Shown here: piece by piece, positions 33,926-42,913 of the stretch
How the letters are laid out: every line of letters begins with the position of its first letter
Position numbering within the stretch: the first letter of the stretch is position 1
Origin: an uncultured Clostridia bacterium
Lineage (GTDB): Bacteria > Bacillota > Clostridia > Christensenellales > UBA1242
Assembly: GCA_944350265.1 (NCBI GenBank)
Contig: CALVOG010000001.1
Location: 21,470-85,469 of the forward strand
Direction of reading: 5' to 3'
DNA: 64,000 nt
Program-made: the position numbers and the translations under genes
Notes under the pieces: generated by a model
The model's database searches: none
What the model was told of the DNA's origin: nothing
Seen by the model: only the letters and a program-made list of their open reading frames with translations

Positions 33926-34250
33926 AATTAATGTTTTTAGGGTGAATGTGGTTGTGGCTCTCCCGGTAGGTTTGTTTTTAGAGTGGGTGCAGTCGATTTT
34001 AGAGTTAATGCAGAGTCGTTTTTTAGAGTTAATGCAGTTATGTTTTTAGAGTTAATGCAGTTATGTTTTCAGGGCTAATGCGGTTGCGCTTTTAGGGTTA
34101 ATGTGCTTTGTTTTAGAGTAGTTGTGTTTTTAGAGTTAATGCGATTTTGTTCTTTTAGTTAATGCGGTTGTGCTTTTTATGTTAATGCGATTAACCATTC
34201 GGTAATATGCTGAAAAAAGATATTGTGCAGTTGTTTTTTAGGGTGAATGT
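33926..34250. repeat. Degenerate minisatellite inside the spoIIIA operon
   Basis: About 10 loose copies of a unit of about 23-25 bp built on TTTTTAGAGTTAATGCAGTTATG. The best copies are near 34020-34075; later ones vary (TTTTAGGGTTAATGTGC, TTTTAGTTAATGCGGTTGTGC). No ORF. It fills the whole spoIIIAB-AC gap, which is only a few bases in most Firmicutes. Confidence 0.75.
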
Positions 34251-34445
34251 ATGGAAGTTGAGATAATTTTCAAAATTGCGTCGATAGGGATTTTGACCGC
34301 TGTTGTCAGCCAAATTCTTAAAAACAGCGGAAAAGAGGATATCTCCACACTTGCCACGCTTGCGGGTGTTGTGGTGGTGCTTGTTATGGTGATAAACCTC
34401 ATTGCGGACCTTTTCGACACCATTAAAACCATTTTCAATTTTTGA
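34251..34445 (+). CDS. spoIIIAC: Stage III sporulation protein AC
   Basis: A 64-residue protein with two transmembrane helices (about 5-24 and 34-57) separated by KNSGKEDIST, the signature turn of SpoIIIAC. Part of the engulfment channel. The start has only a weak upstream GGGTGA. It is the first gene after the minisatellite gap and is followed at 12 bp by spoIIIAD. Confidence 0.92.
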   Translation: MEVEIIFKIASIGILTAVVSQILKNSGKEDISTLATLAGVVVVLVMVINLIADLFDTIKTIFNF

Positions 34446-34457
34446 AAGGAGGGGCGG

Positions 34458-34850
34458 ATGGATTCTTTGTATAAGATTGTCGGCATTGCGCTTGTCACGG
34501 TGATTGCCACGCTGATTGTTCGGCCTGTTCGCCCCGATTTTGCCGTTTTCATATCCGTTGTGGGAGGGGTTATCATCCTCTTTTTGCTGGCGGGATATAT
34601 TGCGGACATTTTCGATATTTTCAGCAAAATTTTCACTTTCACAAATGTGAACGCGTCACTTTATAAGATTATTTTGAAGATTATCGGCGTTGGGTATTTG
34701 GTGGAGTTCACCGCAAGTCTGTGTGCCGACACTGGCAACGGCAGTTTGGGCGACAAGGTGCTTTTGGGCGGGAAGATAGTTATTTTGGTTATGGCTCTTC
34801 CAATTATCACCAGCATTTTGGAAATTGTTATGGAGTTGTTGCCGGTATGA
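34458..34850 (+). CDS. spoIIIAD: Stage III sporulation protein AD
   Basis: A 130-residue protein after AAAGGAGG. Four helices; the first half repeats the SpoIIIAC layout (RPVRPDFAVFISVVGGVIILFLL) and the second has YLVEFTASLCADTGNGSLGDKV, a strongly conserved family stretch. Its stop overlaps the spoIIIAE start (ATGA). Confidence 0.93.
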   Translation: MDSLYKIVGIALVTVIATLIVRPVRPDFAVFISVVGGVIILFLLAGYIADIFDIFSKIFTFTNVNASLYKIILKIIGVGYLVEFTASLCADTGNGSLGDKVLLGGKIVILVMALPIITSILEIVMELLPV

Positions 34851-36064
34851 GATTAAGAAAGCGCTCCTCAATTTTTGTGATTGTTTTAATTATCTTTGTG
34901 TCCTCTTTTTTCGGTTCTTACACCATCGACGGCTTCGAACCTTTTTGTGTCACTTACGCCCAAAGTGAGGAAAAGAGTTTGGAGGAAGAGTTAAAAACAG
35001 AAATAGGCGAAGAACTTGACGAGATTGATTTTGGCGACCTCGAAGTTTATGTTGGAAACCTAGAAAACAGCGTGAAAGAGATGTTTTCGGGTGGTTTCCG
35101 CGCCAAAGTGGAAAGTTTAATAAGTGGCGATTTTGTCACAGGGAATAGTTTTTTGGCGTCGGTTTTCGCTCTATTATACGACGGGATTTTGGATTTCTTG
35201 CCGATTGTGGCAAGCATAATTGCGGTGTCAATTTTAGGTGGTATGGTGGGCAACTTAAAACCGACGACGGGCGGAAAATCCATCGGCAACATCGTCCACT
35301 TTGTGACATATGGAATTGTGATTGTGTTTTTGGGCGCGACCTTGGTTGAACTTATCTCGCTGACAACAAAAACTCTCAGCACGCTTAAAGGGCTTATGGA
35401 CTTAATCTTTCCCGTTCTTCTCACCCTTTTGACTGCTGTTGGCGGGAGTGTTTCGGTGGGGCTATACCAACCAGCGATTGCCCTTCTTGGCAACATTTTC
35501 ATCTCATTTATCACCTATTTCCTTATGCCTGTTTTCATATTTTCGATTGTCTTTTCGATTGTTGGCAACCTTTCAAACAGCATTAAACTAGACAAATTTG
35601 TTTCCTTCTTGCAGGGACTATTCAAGTGGTCAATCGGGCTTCTTTTCACATTGTTTTTAGGCTTTGTGACCATACAAGGTATCTCCGCAAGCGCAGTTGA
35701 CGGACTTTCCATTCGCACGGCGAAGTATACGATAAGAAGTTATGTGCCAATCGTGGGAGGGTATGTCAGCGACGGGCTTTCAATTATAATGGCATCGGGT
35801 ATGCTCATCAAAAACGCGGTTGGCACTGCGGGGTTACTTCTCATCCTTTTCAGCGTGATTTCGCCCGTTATTAGCCTTGTGCTTTTTATGTTTTCCCTTC
35901 GGTTTATGGCAGGAATTATTGAACCTATCGGCGATAGAAAAACGGCAAATTTTGTTACTGACATTTCGAAAAGTATGAGTATGCTGATTGCGCTTATTGT
36001 GGCGGTGGCGTTTATGTATATGGTGATGACGGGGTTGATTATTGGAAGCGCAAACCTAATTTAG
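34847..36064 (+). CDS. spoIIIAE: Stage III sporulation protein AE
   Basis: A 405-residue polytopic protein. The start ATG 34847 overlaps the spoIIIAD stop by four bases; the earlier in-frame ATG at 34721 lies inside spoIIIAD. It has an N-terminal helix/signal, an acidic extracellular stretch (EEKSLEEELKTEIGEELDEID), and about seven helices with the conserved LPIVASIIAVSILGGMV, LTAVGG and GYVSDGLSIIMAS segments. It is the largest membrane part of the SpoIIIA complex. Confidence 0.94.
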   Translation: MRLRKRSSIFVIVLIIFVSSFFGSYTIDGFEPFCVTYAQSEEKSLEEELKTEIGEELDEIDFGDLEVYVGNLENSVKEMFSGGFRAKVESLISGDFVTGNSFLASVFALLYDGILDFLPIVASIIAVSILGGMVGNLKPTTGGKSIGNIVHFVTYGIVIVFLGATLVELISLTTKTLSTLKGLMDLIFPVLLTLLTAVGGSVSVGLYQPAIALLGNIFISFITYFLMPVFIFSIVFSIVGNLSNSIKLDKFVSFLQGLFKWSIGLLFTLFLGFVTIQGISASAVDGLSIRTAKYTIRSYVPIVGGYVSDGLSIIMASGMLIKNAVGTAGLLLILFSVISPVISLVLFMFSLRFMAGIIEPIGDRKTANFVTDISKSMSMLIALIVAVAFMYMVMTGLIIGSANLI

Positions 36065-36410
36065 GGTAATTTACTAGTGTTACGAAAGATGAGATACTAC
36101 ACCAAATATAGTGTAGTATGCAGTGCGTAATACACCATATATACTAAAAACATTTACTGCGAGAAAATGATATAACTTAATGTTTGCCGTAAAAAAACGC
36201 TGTTAATAATTTATTTTTCTTGAAGAAAGTGCTGTTAATAACTTAATATTTGTTGGAAAGAAGTATATTTACTAGAAGAAAAATGGGCTGTTCAATGCTT
36301 ACGAGCGAAAAATAAATGCTGTTGTAGTGAAGTGAATTTATGAGTTTAATTCAAGTAGTTTTGTTAGGTTAATTTGTGATGATTTTTTTGCAAGGTGAGA
36401 AGGAGGAGAA
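36065..36410. repeat. AT-rich insert between spoIIIAE and AF
   Basis: 346 bp without a gene. A hairpin TACTACAC / GTGTAGTA (loop CAAATATA) is near 36093-36116. Two copies of a unit of about 55 bp with GCTGTTAATAA and CTTGAAGAAA/GTTGGAAAGAA are at about 36199-36265. Confidence 0.5.
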
Positions 36411-36899
36411 ATGAGTGCGGTGTCAGGCTGGCTGTTGGCAATCGCGGGCGTTGTGCTTTTGTCGGTTTTAAGTGAGTTTATCTTGCCCGAGGGCGGAATA
36501 AACCGTTATGTTAAGGTGATATTTGCCATATTCACACTTTTTGTGGTTATCTCGCCTTTGCCCGCGCTTTTAAATAAGGAAATCGACTTTACTTTTCCTA
36601 ACTACGATTATGCCTTGCAAGAGGATTACCTACACAAAGTCAATTTAAGTAAACTCTCCGCCATAGAGGAAGATTTATCATATGAAATTGAAGCGAGCGG
36701 GCTTAAAAATGTCAGCGTGTCGATAAGTGCAAATGCCTATTGCGAAAGTTTGGATATCTATGAGGTGGTGGTTAATTTGGACAAAGTGGAATATTCAAGT
36801 GAGTTTGAAAATAAAAATATATCGAGCGCGAAAAGGAAAATTGAAGACATAATTCTAAGTATACCCATTTTCGACGGCGTTATAGTCACATTCGTGTGA
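36411..36899 (+). CDS. spoIIIAF: Stage III sporulation protein AF
   Basis: A 162-residue protein after AAGGAGGAG. Two N-terminal helices (about 5-25 and 32-52) with the conserved LSEFILPEGGINRYVKVIFA between and in them, then a soluble alpha/beta domain (VSISANAYCE, VVVNLDKVEY) that forms a ring-building fold in the intermembrane space. The size is slightly below the B. subtilis protein. Confidence 0.92.
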   Translation: MSAVSGWLLAIAGVVLLSVLSEFILPEGGINRYVKVIFAIFTLFVVISPLPALLNKEIDFTFPNYDYALQEDYLHKVNLSKLSAIEEDLSYEIEASGLKNVSVSISANAYCESLDIYEVVVNLDKVEYSSEFENKNISSAKRKIEDIILSIPIFDGVIVTFV

Positions 36900-36955
36900 A
36901 TGAGAGGAGAGAAAAGGTTAGGCATTTGCGGAAGAGGAAAAAATAGGATTCGCGA

Positions 36956-37046
36956 CCAAGCACGCTTGGATATGTGAGGTGTTTTGTGTTTAGCTGTAAT
37001 TTGTTGATAAAAAAAGACTAAATAAACTGGCAGTCCTTGCGGATGG
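36956..37046. repeat. CCAAGCGCGCTTGG-family repeat in the spoIIIAF-AG gap
   Basis: Starts at CCAAGCACGCTTGG (36956-36969), then ATATGTGAGGTGTTTTGTGTTTAGC and ends CTGGCAGTCCTTGCGGA. It is the same element as at 20988 and 26506. Confidence 0.7.
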
Positions 37047-37079
37047 AAGAAATTGTGATAACCTTAATGAGGAGAGATA

Positions 37080-37595
37080 ATGGAAAAGTTTAAAGAATTT
37101 TGGAAAAAGATTAGGGCGGTTAAGCACTTTGAGTTATATCTTGCGCTTGTTGTGGGACTTATCGTTGTTTGTTGCTACTTCTTTTTCTTTATGCCGTCGT
37201 CCAACAAAAAAGAGGAAAGTTCGACACAAAATTATTCGACCGCGCAGGAATACGCTTCCTACTTAGAGAATAAATTGTGTAATGTATTGTCAACGATGGA
37301 GGGCGTTGGCAGGACAAGCGCAATAATAACCTTGGACGGAGGCTTCACCTATGTTTACGCCACCAACAGCGAAACCAACACCACAACTTCGGGGTCGGCG
37401 GAAACCTCGGTGACGGTGGACACAACGATAATTGAAAACGGCGAGCCGGTTGTTGTTAAGGTTAATTATCCAACGATAAAGGGGGTGGTGATTGTTGCCG
37501 AGGGCAGTGAAGATTTTGCGATAAAGATGGATATCTTAGAGGCGGTTGAAACGCTTTTAGATGTTGGCGCCGACAAGATTACCATTTTGTCATAA
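37080..37595 (+). CDS. spoIIIAG: Stage III sporulation protein AG
   Basis: A 171-residue bitopic protein: one helix at about 20-40, then an extracellular domain. YASYLENKLCNVLSTMEGVG and the end KGVVIVAEGSED...EAVETLLDVGADKITIL are the conserved family stretches. SpoIIIAG forms the large ring of the channel in the intermembrane space. The 180-bp gap before it holds a repeat copy, so it may have its own ribosome entry (GAGGAGAG precedes the ATG). Confidence 0.93.
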   Translation: MEKFKEFWKKIRAVKHFELYLALVVGLIVVCCYFFFFMPSSNKKEESSTQNYSTAQEYASYLENKLCNVLSTMEGVGRTSAIITLDGGFTYVYATNSETNTTTSGSAETSVTVDTTIIENGEPVVVKVNYPTIKGVVIVAEGSEDFAIKMDILEAVETLLDVGADKITILS

Positions 37596-37953
37596 CATAG
37601 AGGCAAGGATAAAAGAGGACGCAAAAGTTAGAAATAACAGGCGAGATACAAATGTCCGCGAGAATAAAAACAAAAATGGTTAGATAAAATAAGTGAGATA
37701 CAAACGCCAGCGAGATTGAATTCGAATGAGAGACACAAGATAAACATAAGCAAGATTTGTTAGAATACAAAAGTTAATAAAAAAGTTAAAAATGCAAAAG
37801 CAAATTAAAATGTTAAAATGCTAGCATAAATTGAGAGGTTTAAAGACTACAAAAGTTAATCAAAAAGTTAGATTACAAAAGTTATTAAAAAACAAAAGCA
37901 AGTAAATTAGAAACAAAAGTAAGTTGAAAAATTCTTTAATTAAAGGAGGGGTT
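37596..37953. repeat. A-rich degenerate repeats before spoIIIAH
   Basis: Loose repeats: ACAAAAGTTAATAAAAAAGTTA occurs in several variants from 37766 to 37920, and GCGAGATACAAA(T/C)GYC twice near 37640 and 37690. No ORF. Confidence 0.55.
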
Positions 37954-38418
37954 ATGAAAAAGAGAACAAAAATCATCATTCTTTCACTTATGATTGTCCT
38001 TTTGGGAGTTACGGGATATCTCAACATCGTTTTAAACAACAATGTGAGCCAACCAACCAGCACCACAACCACATCTTTCTTTGCGTCCTATCGAAACGAC
38101 CGCGAAACCTCGCGTGACCAGCAAATGCTTTACTACGACGCAATAATCGACAGCGAAACATCTTCGAGTGAAGCAAAGAAGAAAGCGGAAGAGTCAAAGC
38201 AAAAACTTATTGAATCAATGGAAATGGAGTTGGACGCGGAAACGCTTGTTAAAGCCTGCGGATTTACCGATTGCGTCATTTCAATCACCGACCCGAACGT
38301 TAATGTTGTGGTTGAATGTGCAAGCATAACCGACGACGAAAATATGCTTATCACCGACACCGTTTCAAAGGCGCTTAATATTGAACCAAAATATATTGTG
38401 ATAATTCCTGCTGAATAG
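37954..38418 (+). CDS. spoIIIAH: Stage III sporulation protein AH
   Basis: A 154-residue bitopic protein. ATG 37954 follows AAAGGAGGGG; an earlier in-frame ATG has none. An N-terminal helix (residues 6-24), a disordered Thr-rich linker (SQPTSTTTTS), then the YscJ/FliF-like domain (RDQQMLYYDAII, VKACGFTDCVISI, VVVECASIT, ALNIEPKYIVIIP). SpoIIIAH docks with SpoIIQ from the forespore across the septum. Last gene of the set; asp23 follows 52 bp later. Confidence 0.93.
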   Translation: MKKRTKIIILSLMIVLLGVTGYLNIVLNNNVSQPTSTTTTSFFASYRNDRETSRDQQMLYYDAIIDSETSSSEAKKKAEESKQKLIESMEMELDAETLVKACGFTDCVISITDPNVNVVVECASITDDENMLITDTVSKALNIEPKYIVIIPAE

Positions 38419-38470
38419 TTTGCTTTTTTAAAAAAAGTATGCTAAAATGTTGCTGTAAAAGGGAGTTTTT

Positions 38471-38842
38471 ATGGCAGTTAAGAATGAAGATAGCAAAAAC
38501 AAGGGCAAGATAACGCTCGACAAAAATATCCTTGTTTCCATTATCAATCTCGCCACAAAGGAGATTAATGGCGTGGAGAGTTTGGGCAATAAGCATAGGC
38601 CCTTCTATAAAAAACTTTTCAGTCGCTATGACGACGGCGTGAAGGTGGTGTTCGAAAAAAATGGCGCACTGACCATTGACGTGTTTGTGAATATTTACGT
38701 CGGTTTCAGCGTGCCAGACATCGCGTTTAGGGTGCAAGAGAACATCCGCAACTCGCTTGCCACAATGGTTGCGCTTAAACCACTTAAAATCAATGTGCAT
38801 ATTTTGGATGTTGAGTGCGATAAAGAGGTGGCAGATGCGTAG
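38471..38842 (+). CDS. Asp23/Gls24 family protein
   Basis: A 123-residue protein after GGGAG. The domain shows ISIINLATKEINGVESLG-like start (VSIINLATKEINGVESLG), then VFVNIYVGFSVPDIAFRVQENIRNSL and an IDVHILDVE-like end (INVHILDVECD), the family pattern. Known: Asp23-type proteins in Firmicutes are membrane-associated and linked to envelope homeostasis. This gene sits between spoIIIAH and nusB in most Clostridia too. It overlaps nusB by 8 bp. Confidence 0.9.
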   Translation: MAVKNEDSKNKGKITLDKNILVSIINLATKEINGVESLGNKHRPFYKKLFSRYDDGVKVVFEKNGALTIDVFVNIYVGFSVPDIAFRVQENIRNSLATMVALKPLKINVHILDVECDKEVADA

Positions 38843-39215
38843 GGACGCAAGAGTTGGCGCGTTTAAACTTATCTTCGAAACTCTCTTTAAGGACGCGGAC
38901 GAGGAAACTTTTTTGGAGGTTATGTCATCTTTAAAAAAGGACGCGGACAAGACCTTTTGTGAGGAAATCTTCAATGCATATTTAAAGCATAAAGAGGAAC
39001 TTGAAAAAGAGGTTTCCTTAAACGCAAAAAATTTCGATATTTCGCGCGTTTACAAGGTTGACCTTGCTCTCATCCTTTTGGCGCTGACGGAGGCAACCTA
39101 TCTTCAAACACCAAAGGCTGTTGCCATCAATGAGGCGATTGAAATTTCGAAAAATTACTCCACTTTAGACAGCAAAAAATTTATTAACGGGGTTGTCTCG
39201 GCAATTTTAGGTTGA
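38835..39215 (+). CDS. nusB: Transcription antitermination factor NusB
   Basis: A 126-residue all-helical RNA-binding protein. The start at ATG 38835 gives the family N-terminus MRRDARVGAFKLIFE (compare RRxARExAxQxLF). The C-terminal half has DLALILLALTEATYLQTPKAVAINEAIEISKNYS then KFINGVVSAI, the NusB signature. With NusE (S10) it binds boxA for rRNA antitermination. Starts inside asp23 (8-bp overlap) and is followed immediately by xseA. Confidence 0.94.
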   Translation: MRRDARVGAFKLIFETLFKDADEETFLEVMSSLKKDADKTFCEEIFNAYLKHKEELEKEVSLNAKNFDISRVYKVDLALILLALTEATYLQTPKAVAINEAIEISKNYSTLDSKKFINGVVSAILG

Positions 39216-39216
39216 T

Positions 39217-40410
39217 ATGAACGCTCTTTCTGTGACAAAATTTAATAGCATTGTTAGAGATATCTTTAACAGCGAGGAACTTCTCCATAACATTCAAATT
39301 GTTGGAGAAGTTTTTGGCGTGTCTAGGGCAAAATCGGCGGTGTATTTTTCTTTGAAGGACGAGGAAAGTTCGCTTCCGTGCGTGACATTTAACTCTTTCC
39401 TTTTTGAAAATGTAAGGGAGGGCGACCTTGTCACAATCACTGGCTCGCCAAATTTCTATGTTAAAGGTGGGCGCTTTAATTTTGTTACATACAATATAAC
39501 TTTGGCAGGGCAGGGGCTTTTATACCAAAGGTTTGTGGAACTTAAAAATAAACTTGAACGAGAGGGACTTTTTAGTGCGGAACATAAAAAACTTATGCCA
39601 CACAAAATAAAACGCATCGGCGTTGTCACAAGTAAAGACGGCGCGGTGATTGAGGATATAAAAAATGTGGCGTGGCGAAGAAATCCGTCGGTTGAAATTG
39701 TGCTGTATCCGTGCAAAGTGCAGGGAATTGGTGCCGAAAAGGAGATTGTTGATGGCATTAACTTCTTTTCAAACTACGACAAGGTTGACGCGGTGATTGT
39801 GGCGCGCGGTGGTGGCTCGCTTGAAGATTTGTCAGCATATAACACCGAAATGGTGGCGCGCGCTGTGTTTAATTCGAACAAGTTTTTGGTGTCGGCAGTG
39901 GGGCACGAGGTGGACTTCACAATAGTTGATTTTGTCAGCGATTTACGTGCGCCAACACCGAGTGCGGCTGCGGAATTGTTGACCGAAGATAGGTCGAAGG
40001 GGCAGATGAATTTTCGACATTTGCTTTCAAAACTATCACGCGCGCTTAGTGGTTACACCGCCGATAAGATTGACGAATTTAACGATGTCACAAAGGACTT
40101 TCAAATTTCCTCAACGAACTTTTTGGAGGATAAAAATACCCCTCTTAAAAGTGTGCTTTCAAAACTTAACTATCTTATCGACAAAAAGGTTATGGAAGAA
40201 AACCACGCATTTAACCTGCTTGAAAGTAAACTTGGCGGGCTTAACCCAACAAGCGTTTTAAGGCGAGGCTATGCCAAAGTTGAGCAGGGCGAAAAGCCGA
40301 TTTTGAGTGCTTTACAAATTAGCGAAAAAGAGCCGATTGATGTTCACTTCTTTGACGGACAAGTCACGGCGTCAGTAATGAAAATTAAGAAAACAAATAG
40401 GAAAAATTAA
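39217..40410 (+). CDS. xseA: Exodeoxyribonuclease VII large subunit
   Basis: A 397-residue protein. An OB-fold lies at the N-terminus (residues 1-100: IVGEVFGVSRAKSAVYFSLKD), and the catalytic domain includes RIGVVTSKDGAVIEDI, VIVARGGGSLEDL, then VSAVGHEVDFTIVDFVSDLRAPTPSAAAEL, all diagnostic. The C-terminal coiled-coil region is shorter than in E. coli. With XseB it degrades single-stranded DNA. It starts 1 bp after the nusB stop. Confidence 0.96.
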   Translation: MNALSVTKFNSIVRDIFNSEELLHNIQIVGEVFGVSRAKSAVYFSLKDEESSLPCVTFNSFLFENVREGDLVTITGSPNFYVKGGRFNFVTYNITLAGQGLLYQRFVELKNKLEREGLFSAEHKKLMPHKIKRIGVVTSKDGAVIEDIKNVAWRRNPSVEIVLYPCKVQGIGAEKEIVDGINFFSNYDKVDAVIVARGGGSLEDLSAYNTEMVARAVFNSNKFLVSAVGHEVDFTIVDFVSDLRAPTPSAAAELLTEDRSKGQMNFRHLLSKLSRALSGYTADKIDEFNDVTKDFQISSTNFLEDKNTPLKSVLSKLNYLIDKKVMEENHAFNLLESKLGGLNPTSVLRRGYAKVEQGEKPILSALQISEKEPIDVHFFDGQVTASVMKIKKTNRKN

Positions 40411-40420
40411 GGAGAAAAAT

Positions 40421-40636
40421 ATGGAAAAAGAACTTGTGTATGAAGATGCAATCAAGGAACTTGAAGAAATAACAAACAAACTGGAAAGTGAAAGTTTGCC
40501 GTTAGGTAAGAGCGAAGAACTTTTTTCGCGGGCATTAACGCTTGCCAAATTTTGTCAAAAAGAACTTTCAAAAACATCGAAAAAACTTTTTGAAATCAAA
40601 AAGGAACTCGATAATATTGAGGAGGAGAGCAAATGA
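40421..40636 (+). CDS. xseB: Exodeoxyribonuclease VII small subunit
   Basis: A 71-residue helical protein: YEDAIKELEEITNKLESESLPLGKSEELFSRAL is the family signature. It pairs with the XseA coiled coil. Its TGA overlaps the proS ATG (ATGA), an unusual neighbour: in most Clostridia ispA or dxs follows xseB. Confidence 0.94.
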   Translation: MEKELVYEDAIKELEEITNKLESESLPLGKSEELFSRALTLAKFCQKELSKTSKKLFEIKKELDNIEEESK

Positions 40637-42360
40637 AAATAAGTAAACTTGTTGGCGAGAGATACAAGGAAACTCCAAACGGAGCGCAACTTAAAAGCCA
40701 TATTCTTCTTCTGCGCGCGGGCTATATTAAACAGGTCAGCACCGGCATTTTTTCAATGCTTCCACCAGCGCAAAGGGTGAGCCAAAAAATTCAGTCGATT
40801 ATACGCGACGAAATGAATAAAATCGGCGGGCAAGAGGTGCTTTTCCCAGTGGTTATGCCACGCGAACTTTGGGAAATGTCGGGGCGATATCAATCAATCC
40901 AAGACGAACTTTTGCGCTTTAAAGACAGGAACGGGCACGATATGCTTCTTGGAATGACGCACGAAGAGGCGGCGGTGCATATGGTGATGAACACCGTTAA
41001 AAGCCACGACGAATTGCCGTGTATGATTTACCAAATTCAAACCAAATACCGTGACGAGGCGCGTCCGCGCGGTGGGCTTATTCGCGTTAGGGAGTTTTTG
41101 ATGAAGGACGCCTACTCTTTCCACACTTCGCAAGAAGATTTGGATGCGTATTACAAAAAGGTGTATGACGCATATGTGAGAATATATAGGCGCATTGGGC
41201 TTAAAAACTTCATCTCGGTGAAGTCTGACAGCGGTATTATGGGCGGAAAGGTTGCCGACGAGTTTATGCTTGTCACCGACAGTGGTGAAGATAGGCTTGT
41301 GCTTTGCGATAAGTGCGGTTATAAGGCGAATATGGAAGTGGCTTCGGGCAGAAAATCGCCAAACGAAAAAGAGGAAGAAAAACCACTTGAAGAGGTTTTC
41401 ACAGGGAATGCCAAAACCATCGACGAACTTTGCCATTATCTTCACATAACGCCAGATAAAACGGTGAAAGCGGTGTGCTACGAAACCGAGGACGCAAGAC
41501 CTGTCATTGCCTTTCTTCGCGGAGATTATGAGATTAACGAAAAGAAACTTGCAAAGTTATGTAAGAGCGAGATTAAAGTTGCCGACACCGATAAATTCGA
41601 CCTCGTGGCGGGGAATATTGGGCTTCTCAATTTGACTGTGCAAGAGGACGCACTCGTTTTCTACGACACCTCAATTAAGGGGCTAGAAAACTTTGTGACA
41701 GGCGCAAATAAAGCCGATTTCCACGTTAAAAACGTTTGCGCTGACAGAGATTTGGAGGAGGTTACCTTTGACGACATCGCACTCGTTAAGGAGGGTGATT
41801 GTTGCCCTGTTTGTGGCGAAAAATTAACTCTAACACGCGGTATTGAAATTGGAAATATCTTCCAACTTGGAACGAAGTATACTAAAACTATGGGGATGAA
41901 AGTGTCGATGCCTGACGGCGGTGCAATGGAGCCTATTATGGGGTGCTATGGCATTGGAATCGGCAGGGCGCTTGCAAGCATAATCGAAGAAAAGGGCGAC
42001 AGCAAGGGTATTGTTTGGCCGATGACGGTGGCGCCGTGGCAAGTGCATTTTTGTCCGCTAAGGCTTGACGACGAAAACGTCTCCGCAGTTGCCGACGAAC
42101 TTTATAGGAAGATGCAGGAGGCTGGTATTGAGGTGCTATTTGATGACCGCGTGGTTTCGGCAGGCGTGAAACTCACCGACAGCGAACTTATGGGCGTGCC
42201 TATCCGCGTTGTCATAAGCCCTAAAACAATGGCGAACGGCACGGCGGAAGTTACTATGCGCGAAACGGGCGAAACAAATTTCATACCTCTTCAAAATCTT
42301 CTCAGCGAACTTAAAGCGATAATCGAGGACGAAATAGAGGAAATTAATAAAAATATTTAG
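40633..42360 (+). CDS. proS: Prolyl-tRNA synthetase
   Basis: A 575-residue class II enzyme of the bacterial type. It has the GIFSMLPPAQRV start, motif 2 YRDEARPRGGLIRVREFLMKDAYSF, the editing insertion domain (residues about 225-390, e.g. VKAVCYETEDARPVIAFLRGDYE), motif 3 GCYGIGIGRALASI and the anticodon-binding domain at the end. A zinc-ribbon-like CDKCGYKAN and CCPVCGE flank the insertion; in family members these can bind a metal. Coupled by overlap to xseB; in many Firmicutes proS lies near rseP and polC instead. Confidence 0.96.
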   Translation: MKISKLVGERYKETPNGAQLKSHILLLRAGYIKQVSTGIFSMLPPAQRVSQKIQSIIRDEMNKIGGQEVLFPVVMPRELWEMSGRYQSIQDELLRFKDRNGHDMLLGMTHEEAAVHMVMNTVKSHDELPCMIYQIQTKYRDEARPRGGLIRVREFLMKDAYSFHTSQEDLDAYYKKVYDAYVRIYRRIGLKNFISVKSDSGIMGGKVADEFMLVTDSGEDRLVLCDKCGYKANMEVASGRKSPNEKEEEKPLEEVFTGNAKTIDELCHYLHITPDKTVKAVCYETEDARPVIAFLRGDYEINEKKLAKLCKSEIKVADTDKFDLVAGNIGLLNLTVQEDALVFYDTSIKGLENFVTGANKADFHVKNVCADRDLEEVTFDDIALVKEGDCCPVCGEKLTLTRGIEIGNIFQLGTKYTKTMGMKVSMPDGGAMEPIMGCYGIGIGRALASIIEEKGDSKGIVWPMTVAPWQVHFCPLRLDDENVSAVADELYRKMQEAGIEVLFDDRVVSAGVKLTDSELMGVPIRVVISPKTMANGTAEVTMRETGETNFIPLQNLLSELKAIIEDEIEEINKNI

Positions 42361-42370
42361 GGTGGCACTG

Positions 42371-42913
42371 TCACTTCCTATTTCCAAAGGTTAAAAGTGC
42401 GCCTGTTTTTAAGGCGATTTTGGGCGAATTTTCAATCGCATAACTTTTCATAATCGCTTTGCAAAAAATGGTTATGCCAGCAATCAAACTGCTGACAAGA
42501 CAGGTGACGATGAGGTTTAAATCTTCACCCGCTAAGTTCATATTAAACACCAAACTCACTCCGCCCGCGCCACTTAAAATTCCGCAAATATCTCCAACCA
42601 CATCTCCGCCAAAAGACGCCACCTTATCGGCGTTTTTGCAAAGAGAGAGTGCCATTTTGTAGCCTTTTTCGTTGGAGTATTTGGAAAGTTTTTCCTCGCT
42701 GACAGTTGTGAAGGCGACGGCAATCATATCAAACACCACCGCAACAAAAATAAAAAAAATAATCACGAAAACCGAAAGAAAGGTGGATAGCGATGGCAAA
42801 AGGCTTTGCGACATTAAACTGAAAACAACCGAAAGCGACAGGGATAGGAAAAACACCTTAAATGCCCATAGCAATGAACTCTTTTTCATATTATATTTTA
42901 TTCTTTTCCCCAT
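42371..42913 (-). CDS. CNNM/DUF21-like membrane protein
   Basis: A 180-residue protein with about four transmembrane helices (roughly 14-36, 42-66, 105-125, 133-155). The conserved middle part NADKVASFGGDVVGDICGILSGAGG, here split by positions 93-117, is found in clostridial proteins annotated as CorB-like/DUF21 Mg2+/Co2+ transport relatives. No CBS or CorC domains. No good ribosome binding site for the first ATG; an ATG eight codons downstream sits right behind a TATAAT-like sequence. It is convergent with proS (10-bp gap), and their ends are not separated by a terminator. Function uncertain. Confidence 0.55.
   Translation of the reverse strand: MGKRIKYNMKKSSLLWAFKVFFLSLSLSVVFSLMSQSLLPSLSTFLSVFVIIFFIFVAVVFDMIAVAFTTVSEEKLSKYSNEKGYKMALSLCKNADKVASFGGDVVGDICGILSGAGGVSLVFNMNLAGEDLNLIVTCLVSSLIAGITIFCKAIMKSYAIENSPKIALKTGALLTFGNRK

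Noticed and set aside
33926-34250. CRISPR array
   Set aside because: The repeats are tandem and degenerate, without unique spacers of constant length, and no cas genes are near.
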